A DNA stretch of 19,684 nt from NCBI GenBank assembly GCA_002417905.1, contig DIDB01000212.1, positions 12,218 through 31,901 on the forward strand, written 5' to 3'. The translations under genes were made by a program, and so were the position numbers. The DNA comes from Pseudomonadaceae bacterium UBA5811. Lineage in GTDB: Bacteria > Pseudomonadota > Gammaproteobacteria > Pseudomonadales > Pseudomonadaceae. Below the pieces are notes generated by a model. It was not told the origin of the DNA. It was given only the letters and a program-made list of their open reading frames with translations, and did not search any database. Positions 1-7,810 of the stretch are shown piece by piece (position 1 is the first letter of the stretch; each line of letters opens with the position of its first letter).

Positions 1-45
1 GGGGGAGGGGGGGGGGGGGGGCAGGGGGGGCGGGGCGGACCGCGG
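1..45. other. Poly-G, low-complexity contig end (probable sequencing or assembly artefact)
   Basis: Twenty-seven of the first 30 bases are G, and G still dominates to about base 45. This is where the last codons of proC should lie on the minus strand, but they would read mostly as proline or glycine-poor low-complexity sequence, unlike any ProC C-terminus. Runs of G at read ends are typical of two-colour sequencing chemistry, so I infer a poorly supported contig edge rather than biology. Confidence 0.75.
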
Positions 46-802
46 CCCCAAACCCGCAGGAGGGAAGGGTGTTGTTGGCGGCGCCCGTGGTCCGATGGGG
101 CGAGGTGGCCGGGCGGGGGAGGTCGCTGGCGGCCAGCCCGTTCTCGCAGGCCATGCGGGCCGCCCCCAGTGCCGGCGGGCTGGCCAGTCTGGCCGCAGTT
201 CTTTCCGGAAGGCCCAGCCGGGTCCCGGCCCGGGTCATGGCCTCGACCAGCAGGAAAAAATAGGCCGGGCCGCTGCCCGATACCGCCGTCACCGCATCCA
301 GCAGGGCTTCCTCTTCAACCCAGAGGGTCTGGCCCACGGCACCGAGCAGTTGTTCGGCCTGCTGGCGCTGTGCCGGGCTGACCTCTGGACTGGCATACAG
401 GCCACTGATGCCGGCGCCGAGCAGGGACGGGGTATTGGGCATGCAGCGGACGATGGCCCGGGGTAGGCCGTTGTCCAGCCAGTGCTGCAGGCTGGTACAG
501 GTAATGCCGGCAGCAATCGAGATCACCAGCGCCCGGGCGGGCAGTGAGGCCGCCAGCTCGCGGCAGACCGGCTGCATGATCTGGGGCTTGACGGCCAGCA
601 CCACGATATCGGCGCCGGCCACGGCATCGGTATTGGCGGAAAAGGTCTGGATGCCCTGGCTTGCGGCCAGCTGTTCCAGCTTGCCGGGGCTGCGGTTGCT
701 GGCGCAGAGGCTGTCCGCCGGGACGCCCCGGGCACGCAGGCCGCCAATCAGGCTGGCCGCCATGTTGCCGGCACCGATAAAGGCAATGCGGGGAGAGTTC
801 AT
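2..802 (-). CDS. proC: Pyrroline-5-carboxylate reductase, 3' end missing or corrupted
   Basis: ProC reduces 1-pyrroline-5-carboxylate to L-proline with NAD(P)H in the cytoplasm, the last step of proline synthesis. Reading leftwards from the ATG at 802, the protein begins MNSPRIAFIGAGNMAASLIG, a Rossmann nucleotide-binding start with GAGNMA at residues 10-15. It continues with VVLAVKPQIM, the MPNTP motif and AVSGSGPAYFF, all hallmarks of the family. The frame stays open to the window edge (about 267 codons, near the usual 265-275), but no stop is seen. The C-terminal signature, normally close to TSPGGTT, reads TSPHRTTGAA, and beyond it the sequence dissolves into G/C runs, so bases 1 to roughly 95 should not be trusted. 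The gene starts 16 bases after the yggS stop and is probably co-transcribed with it. Family assignment is secure; the 3' end is not. Confidence 0.9.
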   Translation of the reverse strand, partial: MNSPRIAFIGAGNMAASLIGGLRARGVPADSLCASNRSPGKLEQLAASQGIQTFSANTDAVAGADIVVLAVKPQIMQPVCRELAASLPARALVISIAAGITCTSLQHWLDNGLPRAIVRCMPNTPSLLGAGISGLYASPEVSPAQRQQAEQLLGAVGQTLWVEEEALLDAVTAVSGSGPAYFFLLVEAMTRAGTRLGLPERTAARLASPPALGAARMACENGLAASDLPRPATSPHRTTGAANNTLPSCGFGAAVRPAPPAPPPPLP

Positions 803-818
803 GGTGAGAGTCCTTGTT

Positions 819-1505
819 TCAGGCATGGTGACGGGCTCCGAACAGGGCGGTACCGATCCGTACCCAGCTGGCACCCTCGGCAATGGCGGCTTCCAGGTCC
901 TGGCTCATGCCCATGGACAGGGTGTCCAGCTCCAGCTCGGGGGGCAGCTGCTCCAGCAGCTGGCGCAGCCGGGCAAAGGCCTGGCGCTGGCCTGCCGGGT
1001 CGTCGCAGGGTGCCGGAATGCTCATCAGGCCGCGCAGGCGCAGGCCGGGCAGGGCTGCGATGGCCCGGGCCAGGGCCGGAACCTCGCCGGGCTGGCAGCC
1101 GGACTTGCTGGCTTCATCGCTGACGTTAACCTGCAGGCAGACGTTCAATGGTGGCCGGGCGGGCGGGCGCTGTCCGGCCAGCCGTTCGGCGATTTTCAGC
1201 CGGTCCACGGAGTGGACCCAGTCAAAGTGGCTGGCAATGGCCCGGGTCTTGTTGGACTGGATCGGGCCAATAAAATGCCAGACCAGCGGCAGATCCTGCA
1301 GCTGGGCCTGCTTGTCGAGCGCTTCCTGCAGATAGTTCTCGCCGAAGTCCTGCAGCCCGGCAGCATGGGCTTCGCGCAGGTCGGCCGCCGGACGGGTCTT
1401 GCTGACGGCCAGCAGGCCGACCCGGGCCGGATCACGTCCGGCGGCCAGGGCGGCCTGGCTGATCCGTGCCCTGACCCGGGCAATGTTTTCCGCTATTGTG
1501 GACAT
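819..1505 (-). CDS. yggS: YggS/PLPBP family pyridoxal-phosphate-binding protein
   Basis: This is a cytoplasmic PLP-binding protein of the YggS/PROSC family. The family has no proven enzyme activity and is thought to buffer vitamin B6 and keep amino-acid pools balanced. The 228-residue product begins MSTIAENIARVRARI. It has the PLP lysine in LLAVSKTRPA (K36), then FGENYLQEALDK, WHFIGPIQSNK, HSVDR, VNVSDEASKSG and the C-terminal SMGMSQDLEAAI and WVRIGTALFG, which together give the single-domain alanine-racemase-like barrel. An ATG exists 75 bases further upstream, but residues before MSTIAENI do not resemble the family, so 1505 is preferred. It lies directly upstream of proC, as in many bacteria, and is divergent from pilT across a 147-base gap that must hold both promoters. 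Confidence 0.95.
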   Translation of the reverse strand: MSTIAENIARVRARISQAALAAGRDPARVGLLAVSKTRPAADLREAHAAGLQDFGENYLQEALDKQAQLQDLPLVWHFIGPIQSNKTRAIASHFDWVHSVDRLKIAERLAGQRPPARPPLNVCLQVNVSDEASKSGCQPGEVPALARAIAALPGLRLRGLMSIPAPCDDPAGQRQAFARLRQLLEQLPPELELDTLSMGMSQDLEAAIAEGASWVRIGTALFGARHHA

Positions 1506-1652
1506 GCTGCTGTCCCCTGCCCTGAAGGCCTGGTCTGATCGGATAGGGCGCTCCCGGTCATCCGGGGCCATTGTGTGCACGGCGTGGTTCCGGGCGGAGC
1601 CGGCCGGCGCTGCTGCGGCATTCTACCTGCTTGCCTGTTATTGGGGAGTCCC

Positions 1653-2687
1653 ATGGATATTACTGAACTGCTGGCCTTTACCGCCAAACAAGGTGCTTCG
1701 GACCTGCACCTGTCGGCCGGCATGCCGCCGCTGATCCGGGTGGATGGTGATGTGCGGCGGATCAACCTGCCGCCGATGGATCACAGCCAGGTGCATGAGC
1801 TGATCTACGACATCATGAACGATGGCCAGCGCAAGGATTACGAGGAGCGGCTGGAGACCGACTTTTCCTTCGAGGTCCCCGGAATTGCCCGCTTCCGGGT
1901 CAACGCCTTCAACCAGAACCGGGGGGCGGGGGCCGTGTTCCGGACCATTCCTTCCCGGGTGCTGACCATGGAGGAGCTGGGCATGGGCAAGGTGTTCCGC
2001 CAGATCAGTGATGCGCCGCGCGGCCTGGTGCTGGTTACCGGGCCGACCGGCTCCGGCAAATCCACCACCCTGGCGGCCATGGTGGACTACATCAACAGCT
2101 GCAAGTACCTGCATATCCTGACCATCGAGGACCCCATCGAGTTTGTGCATGATTCGAAAAAGTGCCTGGTCAACCAGCGGGAAGTGCACCGCGATACCCT
2201 GGGCTTTGCCGAGGCGCTGCGTTCGGCCCTGCGGGAAGACCCGGATGTGGTTCTGGTGGGCGAGATGCGTGACCTGGAAACCATCCGGCTGGCCCTGACG
2301 GCGGCAGAAACCGGCCACCTGGTGTTTGGCACCCTGCACACCAGCTCGGCGGCCAAGACCATCGACCGGATCGTCGACGTTTTTCCGGCCGAGGAAAAAT
2401 CCATGGTGCGCTCCATGCTGTCCGAGTCGCTGCAGGCAGTGGTGTCCCAGACCCTGCTGAAACGGACGGGCGGCGGCCGGGTGGCGGCCCATGAAATCAT
2501 GATTGGCACCCCGGCAATCCGCAACCTGATCCGCGAAGACAAGGTGGCCCAGATGTACTCCTCGATCCAGACCGGTGGTGCACTGGGCATGCAGACCCTG
2601 GACATGAGCCTGAAAATGCTGCTGGACCAGGGGGTCATCAGCCGGGAGAGCGCCCGGGAAAAGGCCAAGGTACCGGACAATTTCTGA
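1653..2687 (+). CDS. pilT: Type IV pilus retraction ATPase PilT
   Basis: PilT is the hexameric motor at the inner-membrane base of the type IV pilus. It hydrolyses ATP to depolymerise pilin, giving retraction, twitching motility and DNA uptake. The 344-residue length is usual for PilT. Visible elements are the PAS-like N-terminal domain (SDLHLSAGMPP, about 16-26), Walker A GPTGSGKST (130-138, K136), the Asp box TIEDPIEF (158-165), Walker B VVLVGEMRD (E204), the His box GHLVFGTLHT (221-230) and the C-terminal AIRNLIRE (about 288-295) needed for retraction in the family. The ATG at 1653 follows GGGGAG at 1643-1648. Longer in-frame upstream starts add residues unlike PilT. It is followed 13 bases later by pilU, so the two are very probably one transcript. 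Confidence 0.97.
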   Translation: MDITELLAFTAKQGASDLHLSAGMPPLIRVDGDVRRINLPPMDHSQVHELIYDIMNDGQRKDYEERLETDFSFEVPGIARFRVNAFNQNRGAGAVFRTIPSRVLTMEELGMGKVFRQISDAPRGLVLVTGPTGSGKSTTLAAMVDYINSCKYLHILTIEDPIEFVHDSKKCLVNQREVHRDTLGFAEALRSALREDPDVVLVGEMRDLETIRLALTAAETGHLVFGTLHTSSAAKTIDRIVDVFPAEEKSMVRSMLSESLQAVVSQTLLKRTGGGRVAAHEIMIGTPAIRNLIREDKVAQMYSSIQTGGALGMQTLDMSLKMLLDQGVISRESAREKAKVPDNF

Positions 2688-2700
2688 AGGACAGTCACCC

Positions 2701-3843
2701 ATGGAGTTTGAACAGCTGCTGCGGCTGATGGTGGAGCGCTCGGCTTCCGACCTGTTTATTACTGCGGGCATTCCGCCATCGCTCAAGGTCAATGGTACGG
2801 TGGCTCCGGTGGACCAGACACCGCTGTCCCCCGAAGTGACCCGGCAGATGGTGCTGGGCAGCATGAGCGAGCACCAGCGCCAGGAATTTGCCGAAAAGCA
2901 CGAGTGCAACTACGCGATCAGCGCCCGGGGTGTGGGGCGTTTCCGGGTCAGTGCCTTTTATCAGCGCGGTATGGTGGGCATGGTGCTGCGGCGGATCGAA
3001 ATGAATATCCCGACCCTGGAGGCGCTGCGCCTGCCTGAGGTGATCCGGGATATTTCCATGGCCAAGCGCGGGCTGGTGCTGTTTGTCGGGGCCACCGGTA
3101 CCGGGAAATCCACCTCGCTGGCCGCGATGGTCGGTCATCGCAACCGCAATTCGGCCGGGCATATCATCACTATTGAAGACCCCATCGAGTACCTGCACCA
3201 GCACCGGCGCTGCATTGTTACCCAGCGCGAGGTCGGGCTGGATACCGAATCGTTCGAGGTAGCCCTGAAAAATACCCTGCGCCAGGCTCCGGACGTGATC
3301 ATGATTGGTGAGGTACGCAGCCGGGAAACCATGGATTACGCGGTGGCCTTTGCCGAAACCGGCCACCTGTGCCTGACCACCCTGCACGCCAACAACGCCA
3401 ACCAGGCCCTGGACCGGATCATCAACTTCTTTCCGCCAGACCGGCATAACCAGGTGTGGATGGATCTGTCGCTGAACCTGCGGGCGATCATTGCCCAGCA
3501 GCTGATTCCCACGCCCGATGGCCAGGGCCGGCGGGCTGCCATCGAGGTGCTGCTGAATACCCCGCTGGTGGCGGACCTGATCCGGGGGGGCAAGGTGGAT
3601 GAGCTGAAAGGGCTGATGATGCGCTCCACCGAGCAGGGCATGCAGACCTTTGATCAGGCGCTGTACCAGCTGTATGCCAGCGGGGAAGTCAGCTATGAAG
3701 ATGCGCTGCGCTATGCCGACTCGGCCAACGACCTGCGGCTGATCATCAAGCTGGGGCCGCATGCCCTGCAGGATACCCTGTCCCGGGCCGAGGGTCTGAG
3801 TTTGCAGCCGGAAACGGACCCGGCCCGGCCTTACGGCCGCTGA
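2701..3843 (+). CDS. pilU: PilT-dependent type IV pilus retraction ATPase PilU
   Basis: PilU is the paralogue of PilT that works with it to raise retraction force and cannot usually retract pili alone. The product has 380 residues. It carries SDLFITAGIPPSLKVNG at the N-terminal domain, Walker A GATGTGKST (130-138, K136), TIEDPIEYLH (158-166), Walker B DVIMIGEVR (198-206, E204) and GHLCLTTLHAN (221-231). It is longer than PilT by a C-terminal extension ending in RAEGLSLQPETDPARPYGR, as is usual for PilU. An AAGGA-type ribosome site overlaps the pilT stop. A hairpin with flanking A and T tracts lies just after the stop codon. Assignment to PilU rather than a second PilT rests on order, length and the C-terminal tail. 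Confidence 0.95.
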   Translation: MEFEQLLRLMVERSASDLFITAGIPPSLKVNGTVAPVDQTPLSPEVTRQMVLGSMSEHQRQEFAEKHECNYAISARGVGRFRVSAFYQRGMVGMVLRRIEMNIPTLEALRLPEVIRDISMAKRGLVLFVGATGTGKSTSLAAMVGHRNRNSAGHIITIEDPIEYLHQHRRCIVTQREVGLDTESFEVALKNTLRQAPDVIMIGEVRSRETMDYAVAFAETGHLCLTTLHANNANQALDRIINFFPPDRHNQVWMDLSLNLRAIIAQQLIPTPDGQGRRAAIEVLLNTPLVADLIRGGKVDELKGLMMRSTEQGMQTFDQALYQLYASGEVSYEDALRYADSANDLRLIIKLGPHALQDTLSRAEGLSLQPETDPARPYGR

Positions 3844-3872
3844 AAAAAAGGGCTGCCGGAGCAGCCCTGTTT
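3844..3872. terminator. Bidirectional intrinsic terminator between pilU and serA
   Basis: A perfect 7-bp GC-rich stem, GGGCTGC (3850-3856) and GCAGCCC (3861-3867) with loop CGGA, is flanked by a run of A on the left (3843-3849) and TGTTT on the right. The T-rich side suits the rightward pilTU transcript, and the A run reads as a U tract for leftward serA. The two genes converge here, so one hairpin probably serves both. Confidence 0.8.
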
Positions 3873-3892
3873 CATGCGGTGCGGGTGTCTGC

Positions 3893-5122
3893 TCAGAACA
3901 GGACCCGGCAGCGGATGGTGCCGTTGACTTCCTGCAGTTTCTGCAGGGCCAGGTCGGAGTAGGCGGCATCCACATCAATCACTACATAACCGACCTTTTC
4001 GTTGGTCTGCAGGTACTGGGCTGAAACGTTGATGCCGTTTTCGGCAAAGATCCGGTTGATCTCGCTCATCACGCCCGGAATGTTCTGGTGGATATGCAGC
4101 AGGCGGTGTTTGCCCGGGTGCGAGGGCAGGGCCACTTCCGGGAAGTTGACCGAAGTGATGGAGGTGCCGTTGTCGCTGTAGCGGACCAGCTTCTCGGCCA
4201 CTTCCAGCCCGATATTGGCCTGGGCCTCCATGGTGGAGCCACCGATATGCGGGGTCAGGATCACGTTGTCCATGCCGCGCAGCGGGCTGACAAATTCGTC
4301 CTTGTTGGAGCGGGGCTCCACAGGGAACACGTCGATGGCCGCACCGTTCAGGTGGCCCTCTTTCAGGGCGGCGGCCAGGGCGTCGATTTCCACCACGGTA
4401 CCCCGGGAGGCATTCAGCAGGATGCCGCCCTGTTTCATGGTGCGGATTTCTTTCTCGCCGATCATCCATTTGGTGGCCGGGGTTTCCGGAACATGCAGGG
4501 TCACGATATCGCTGTCGGCCAGCAGGTCGTAGAGGTTGCCCACCTGGGTGGCATTGCCGATCGGCAGCTTGGTGATGACATCATAAAAGCTCACCTGCAT
4601 GCCGAGGCTTTCTGCCAGTACCGACAGCTGGGTGCCAATGGAGCCGTAACCGATGATGCCCAGTTTCTTGCCGCGGATTTCATAGGCGTTAGTGGCACTT
4701 TTCTGCCAGCCGCCCCGGTGGCAGACCGCATTTTTTTCCGGAATGCCGCGCAGCAGCAGGATGGCTTCGGCCAGCACCAGTTCGGCCACCGACCGGGTAT
4801 TGGAGTAAGGGGCATTAAATACCGGAATGCCCCGGACCCGGGCAGCATCCAGGTTTACCTGATTGGTGCCGATGCAGAAGCAGCCCACGGCGATCAGTTT
4901 TCTGGCGGCCTCAAAGACCTCTTCGGTCAGCTGGGTGCGCGAGCGGATACCCACAAAATGGGCGTCGGCAATCTTTTCCTTCAGTTCGGCTTCTGGCAGT
5001 GAGCCGGTGAGGTACTCGATATTGGTGTAACCCGCTGCCCGGATGGTATCCAGAGCGGTCTGATGGACACCTTCCAGCAGAAGAAAACGGATCTTGCTCT
5101 TGTCGAGGGATGTCTTGTTCAT
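3893..5122 (-). CDS. serA: D-3-phosphoglycerate dehydrogenase
   Basis: SerA oxidises 3-phosphoglycerate to 3-phosphohydroxypyruvate with NAD+, the first step of serine synthesis. In several bacteria it also reduces 2-oxoglutarate to D-2-hydroxyglutarate to pull the reaction forward. The 409-residue protein has the substrate domain start (VGIRSRTQLTEEV), the NAD-binding GIIGYGSIGTQLS (GYGSIG 158-163), LNASRGTVVEIDAL with catalytic R240, E269 in FPVEPR, and H292 in LTPHIGGSTMEAQANIG. The C-terminal ACT domain (about 339-409, LLHIHQNIPGVMSEIN) senses serine. Length and the terminal GTIRCRVLF match the E. coli-type short enzyme. It is divergent from a D-2-hydroxyglutarate dehydrogenase gene, which fits the known coupling of the two enzymes in Pseudomonas. 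Confidence 0.97.
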   Translation of the reverse strand: MNKTSLDKSKIRFLLLEGVHQTALDTIRAAGYTNIEYLTGSLPEAELKEKIADAHFVGIRSRTQLTEEVFEAARKLIAVGCFCIGTNQVNLDAARVRGIPVFNAPYSNTRSVAELVLAEAILLLRGIPEKNAVCHRGGWQKSATNAYEIRGKKLGIIGYGSIGTQLSVLAESLGMQVSFYDVITKLPIGNATQVGNLYDLLADSDIVTLHVPETPATKWMIGEKEIRTMKQGGILLNASRGTVVEIDALAAALKEGHLNGAAIDVFPVEPRSNKDEFVSPLRGMDNVILTPHIGGSTMEAQANIGLEVAEKLVRYSDNGTSITSVNFPEVALPSHPGKHRLLHIHQNIPGVMSEINRIFAENGINVSAQYLQTNEKVGYVVIDVDAAYSDLALQKLQEVNGTIRCRVLF

Positions 5123-5228
5123 CGGTGAGGCAAACCTTTAAGCCAGAATGAAGAAAGGGTGCCAGGCAGAGGCCGCCGGACCTGTGCGAAACCACGTTCC
5201 GGGTGGGGCGGGGCACGTTGTCTGGGTG

Positions 5229-5244
5229 CGTATGCTAGCATACG
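5229..5244. promoter_or_regulatory. Perfect 16-bp palindrome, candidate operator between serA and D-2-hydroxyglutarate dehydrogenase
   Basis: The sequence CGTATGCTAGCATACG is its own reverse complement across all 16 bases. It sits in the 193-base gap between the divergent starts at 5122 and 5316, about 107 and 72 bases from them. A dyad of this length in a divergent control region suggests a dimeric repressor or activator site. The regulator is unknown, and no regulator gene is in this window. No convincing -35/-10 pair was found next to it. Confidence 0.45.
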
Positions 5245-5315
5245 GCTCCCGCGAATCACCCGGATGCATGCTGAAGCCGGCTCAGGGTGAGGATGAACCG
5301 AATGAGAGCAAAGCG

Positions 5316-6707
5316 ATGATCGATTCCGTCCTGATCGACGAACTGAAAACCCTGGTCGAGCCGGGCAAGGTCCTGACCGATGCGGATTCGCTGGAGACCT
5401 ATGGCCGGGACTGGACCCGGCAGTTTGCTCCGGCGCCCTCGGCCATCGTGTTCCCGAAAAGCACGGATGAAGTCCAGGCCATCGTGCGCTGGGCCAACCA
5501 GCACCGGGTGGCACTGGTGCCCTCGGGCGGGCGCACCGGACTGTCGGCGGCCGCCGTGGCCAGCCGGGGTGAGGTGGTGGTGGCTTTTGACTATATGAAC
5601 CGTATCCTCGATTTCAGCGAGGTGGACCGCACCGTGGTCTGCCAGGCCGGGGTGATTACCGAACAGTTGCAGGATTTTGCTGAAGACAAGGGCCTTTATT
5701 ATCCGGTGGACTTTGCTTCGGCCGGCTCCAGCCAGCTGGGCGGCAATATCAGCACCAATGCCGGCGGTATCAAGGTGATCCGCTATGGCATGACCCGCAA
5801 CTGGGTGGCCGGGCTGAAGGTGGTAACCGGCGCGGGTGAACTGATGGAGCTGAACCACGGGCTGGTCAAAAATGCTACCGGTTACGACCTGCGCCAGCTG
5901 TTTATCGGTGCGGAAGGCACCCTGGGCTTTGTGGTGGAAGCCATCATGCGCCTGGAGCGGCCGCCGAAAAACCTGACGGCCCTGGTGCTCGGCCTGCCGG
6001 ATTTTGACTCGGTAATGCCCGTGCTGCATGCCTTCCAGGGCAAGCTGGATCTGACGGCCTTTGAGTTTTTCTCGGACCGGTGTCTGGACAAGATCCTTGC
6101 CCGGGGTGAGGTCCCGGCCCCCTTTGCAACCCGCTGTCCGTTCTATGCCCTGCTGGAGCTGGAGGCGGTCAGCGAGGATGTTTCCAATACGGCGCTGGAG
6201 CTGTTTGAACATTGTACCGAACAGGGCTGGGTGCTGGACGGTGTGCTCAGCCAGAGCGAGCAGCAGCTGAAAAACCTGTGGCGGCTGCGCGAGGATATTT
6301 CGGAAACCATTGCGCCCTTTACTCCGTACAAGAATGACATCTCGGTACGGGTTTCCCAGGTGCCGGCTTTCCTGAAAGACATTGATGCCATTGTCAGCCA
6401 GAATTACCCGGATTTCGAAGTGCTCTGGTATGGCCATATCGGTGATGGCAACCTGCACCTGAACATCCTCAAGCCGGAAACGCTGTCCAGAGAAGATTTT
6501 TTCAGCCGTTGTGCTACGGTCAACACTTGGGTATTCGAGGCGGTGGCCCGTTACCAGGGCTCCATTTCTGCCGAACATGGCGTGGGGATGACCAAGCGTG
6601 ACTACCTGGGCTACAGCCGCTCGGAGGCGGAAATTGCCTGCATGAAGGCCATCAAGGCAGTGCTGGATCCCAACGGCATCATGAACCCCGGCAAGATTTT
6701 TGTCTGA
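5316..6707 (+). CDS. d2hgdh: FAD-linked D-2-hydroxyglutarate dehydrogenase (FAD-binding oxidase, GlcD/DLD family)
   Basis: The product is a 463-residue flavoprotein of the VAO/PCMH family that oxidises a D-2-hydroxyacid. Next to serA the likely substrate is D-2-hydroxyglutarate, giving 2-oxoglutarate and passing electrons to a carrier such as ETF. Seen in the sequence are the FAD pyrophosphate loop PSGGRTGLSAAA (69-80), the FAD-domain segment ASAGSSQLGGNISTNAGG (about 134-151), KNATGYDLRQLFIGAEGTLG, and the C-terminal catalytic motifs GHIGDGNLHLN (373-383) and SAEHGVG (418-424). The frame is open further upstream, but family similarity begins near MIDSVLIDELK, so the ATG at 5316 was chosen. 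Its ribosome site is weak. D-lactate or glycolate dehydrogenase activity cannot be excluded from sequence alone; the substrate is inferred from the neighbour. Confidence 0.85.
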   Translation: MIDSVLIDELKTLVEPGKVLTDADSLETYGRDWTRQFAPAPSAIVFPKSTDEVQAIVRWANQHRVALVPSGGRTGLSAAAVASRGEVVVAFDYMNRILDFSEVDRTVVCQAGVITEQLQDFAEDKGLYYPVDFASAGSSQLGGNISTNAGGIKVIRYGMTRNWVAGLKVVTGAGELMELNHGLVKNATGYDLRQLFIGAEGTLGFVVEAIMRLERPPKNLTALVLGLPDFDSVMPVLHAFQGKLDLTAFEFFSDRCLDKILARGEVPAPFATRCPFYALLELEAVSEDVSNTALELFEHCTEQGWVLDGVLSQSEQQLKNLWRLREDISETIAPFTPYKNDISVRVSQVPAFLKDIDAIVSQNYPDFEVLWYGHIGDGNLHLNILKPETLSREDFFSRCATVNTWVFEAVARYQGSISAEHGVGMTKRDYLGYSRSEAEIACMKAIKAVLDPNGIMNPGKIFV

Positions 6708-6773
6708 ACCCCCCGCCAGTTTTCCACAGGAAAGGCGCAGGCCGGCGTCCGGAGGCGCGGCTAGGAGTCTGCA

Positions 6774-7439
6774 ATGAGCTACCAGCATTACTATAGCGAT
6801 GGCACGCCGGTGCATTTCCCGATGGGCAAGGTGGTCTGTGTGGGCCGTAACTATGCGGAGCATGCCAGGGAGCTGAATAACCCGGTGCCCACGGAGCCGC
6901 TGCTGTTTATCAAGCCTGGCAGTTGCGTGGTATCCACGGCTGGTGGTTTCAGCATTCCGGCGGACCGGGGTGTGGTGCATTATGAGGCGGAAATTGCAGT
7001 GCTGATTGGCAAGCCGCTGTCCCGCCAGCCCACGGAAGAGGAAGTGCTGGATGCCATTTCCGGTCTGGCTCCGGCGCTGGACCTGACCCTGCGGGATGTC
7101 CAGGCCAGGCTCAAGGAAAAGGGTTACCCCTGGGAGCTGGCCAAAGCCTTTGATGGCGCTTTTGTGCTGGCGCCCTTTGTGGCCCGCGAGGCGATCGGCA
7201 GTCTGGATGATCTCCGCATCCGCCTGAGCATTGACGGTGAGCTGCGCCAGGACGGCAACAGCCGGGACATGCTGACGCCGATCGTGCCGCTGATCCAGCA
7301 CATTGCCGGACATTTCAGCCTGCAGCCGGGTGACGTGGTCTCCACCGGTACACCGGCGGGCGTCGGCCCGCTGGCTCCTGGCCAGCAGCTGGAGCTGGAG
7401 CTGGATGACCTGCCGGCAGTCTGTACGGGTGTTTTGTGA
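6774..7439 (+). CDS. Fumarylacetoacetate hydrolase (FAH) family protein, YcgM/FAHD1 type
   Basis: The 221-residue protein is a single FAH domain with no N-terminal extension, like E. coli YcgM and human FAHD1. Members act on 2-oxo acids such as acylpyruvates or oxaloacetate (hydrolysis, decarboxylation or tautomerisation), using a divalent metal. KVVCVGRNYAEHARELNN and EPLLFIKPGS are family signatures. The metal ligands are visible as E71 and E73 in HYEAEIAVLIG and D103 in ALDLTLRD. K124 in ELAKAFDG and STGTPAGVGPL complete the active site. AGGAG at 6763-6767 precedes the ATG. It lies 66 bases after the hydroxyglutarate dehydrogenase gene and is probably in the same operon. The exact substrate is not known. 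Confidence 0.9.
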   Translation: MSYQHYYSDGTPVHFPMGKVVCVGRNYAEHARELNNPVPTEPLLFIKPGSCVVSTAGGFSIPADRGVVHYEAEIAVLIGKPLSRQPTEEEVLDAISGLAPALDLTLRDVQARLKEKGYPWELAKAFDGAFVLAPFVAREAIGSLDDLRIRLSIDGELRQDGNSRDMLTPIVPLIQHIAGHFSLQPGDVVSTGTPAGVGPLAPGQQLELELDDLPAVCTGVL

Positions 7440-7549
7440 CGTTCATCCGCTTTCCGTAACCGGAACCGGCGCTAGGCGGGTGTATTCAGCCCGGCTTAAG
7501 GCTGCTCAGGCCTGCTGCAGGCGGTATTCCGTCTGGGAGGAGATGTTCT

Positions 7550-7810
7550 GTGCGCCGGCTTCACACCCTGAAATTGCAGCTGGCCAGCCTGGTGTTTATC
7601 TGCTCGGTGCTGGTGTTCGCCCTGAATGCACTGCAGCATTCCAGCTGGCTCCGCTTCAGCCTGTATGCCTGGCTGCACCCGGCCCGGCCGGCTGCCACGC
7701 CTGAAGCGCCGGCGGTCCGGCCAGTCTCCGGGCCGCCGGCTTCGGGTCTGCTCCGGCCTCCGGGCAAGGCGCCGGAGCTGGCAGCCCTGCCACCGCTGCC
7801 GCTGGCTTAG
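7550..7810 (+). CDS. Small single-pass membrane protein with proline-rich tail, unknown function
   Basis: I do not recognise a family. The 86-residue product starts at GTG (7550) behind a strong ribosome site, GGGAGGAG at 7535-7542. It begins [10 protein letters not shown], followed by one hydrophobic helix (about residues 11-29, [18 protein letters not shown]). The rest is a soluble tail rich in proline and alanine ([23 protein letters not shown]). The positive N-terminus predicts a cytoplasmic start and a tail in the periplasm. It follows the FAH gene on the same strand, with a 110-base gap. Its TAG stop overlaps the TAA stop of convergent rpiA. The ribosome site and helix favour a real gene; the biased tail could partly reflect GC-rich composition. 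Confidence 0.6.
   Translation: MRRLHTLKLQLASLVFICSVLVFALNALQHSSWLRFSLYAWLHPARPAATPEAPAVRPVSGPPASGLLRPPGKAPELAALPPLPLA

Noticed and set aside
5231..5241. The TATGCT and TAGCAT steps of the serA/dehydrogenase palindrome as -10 boxes
   Set aside because: No -35 element at 16-18 bases for either; TTGTCT at 5218-5223 is too close.
5256..7313. Long minus-strand open frame of about 685 codons opposite the hydroxyglutarate dehydrogenase and FAH genes
   Set aside because: It is the antisense shadow of two well-recognised plus-strand genes in GC-rich DNA; its translation is rich in His, Gln and Arg and resembles no family.
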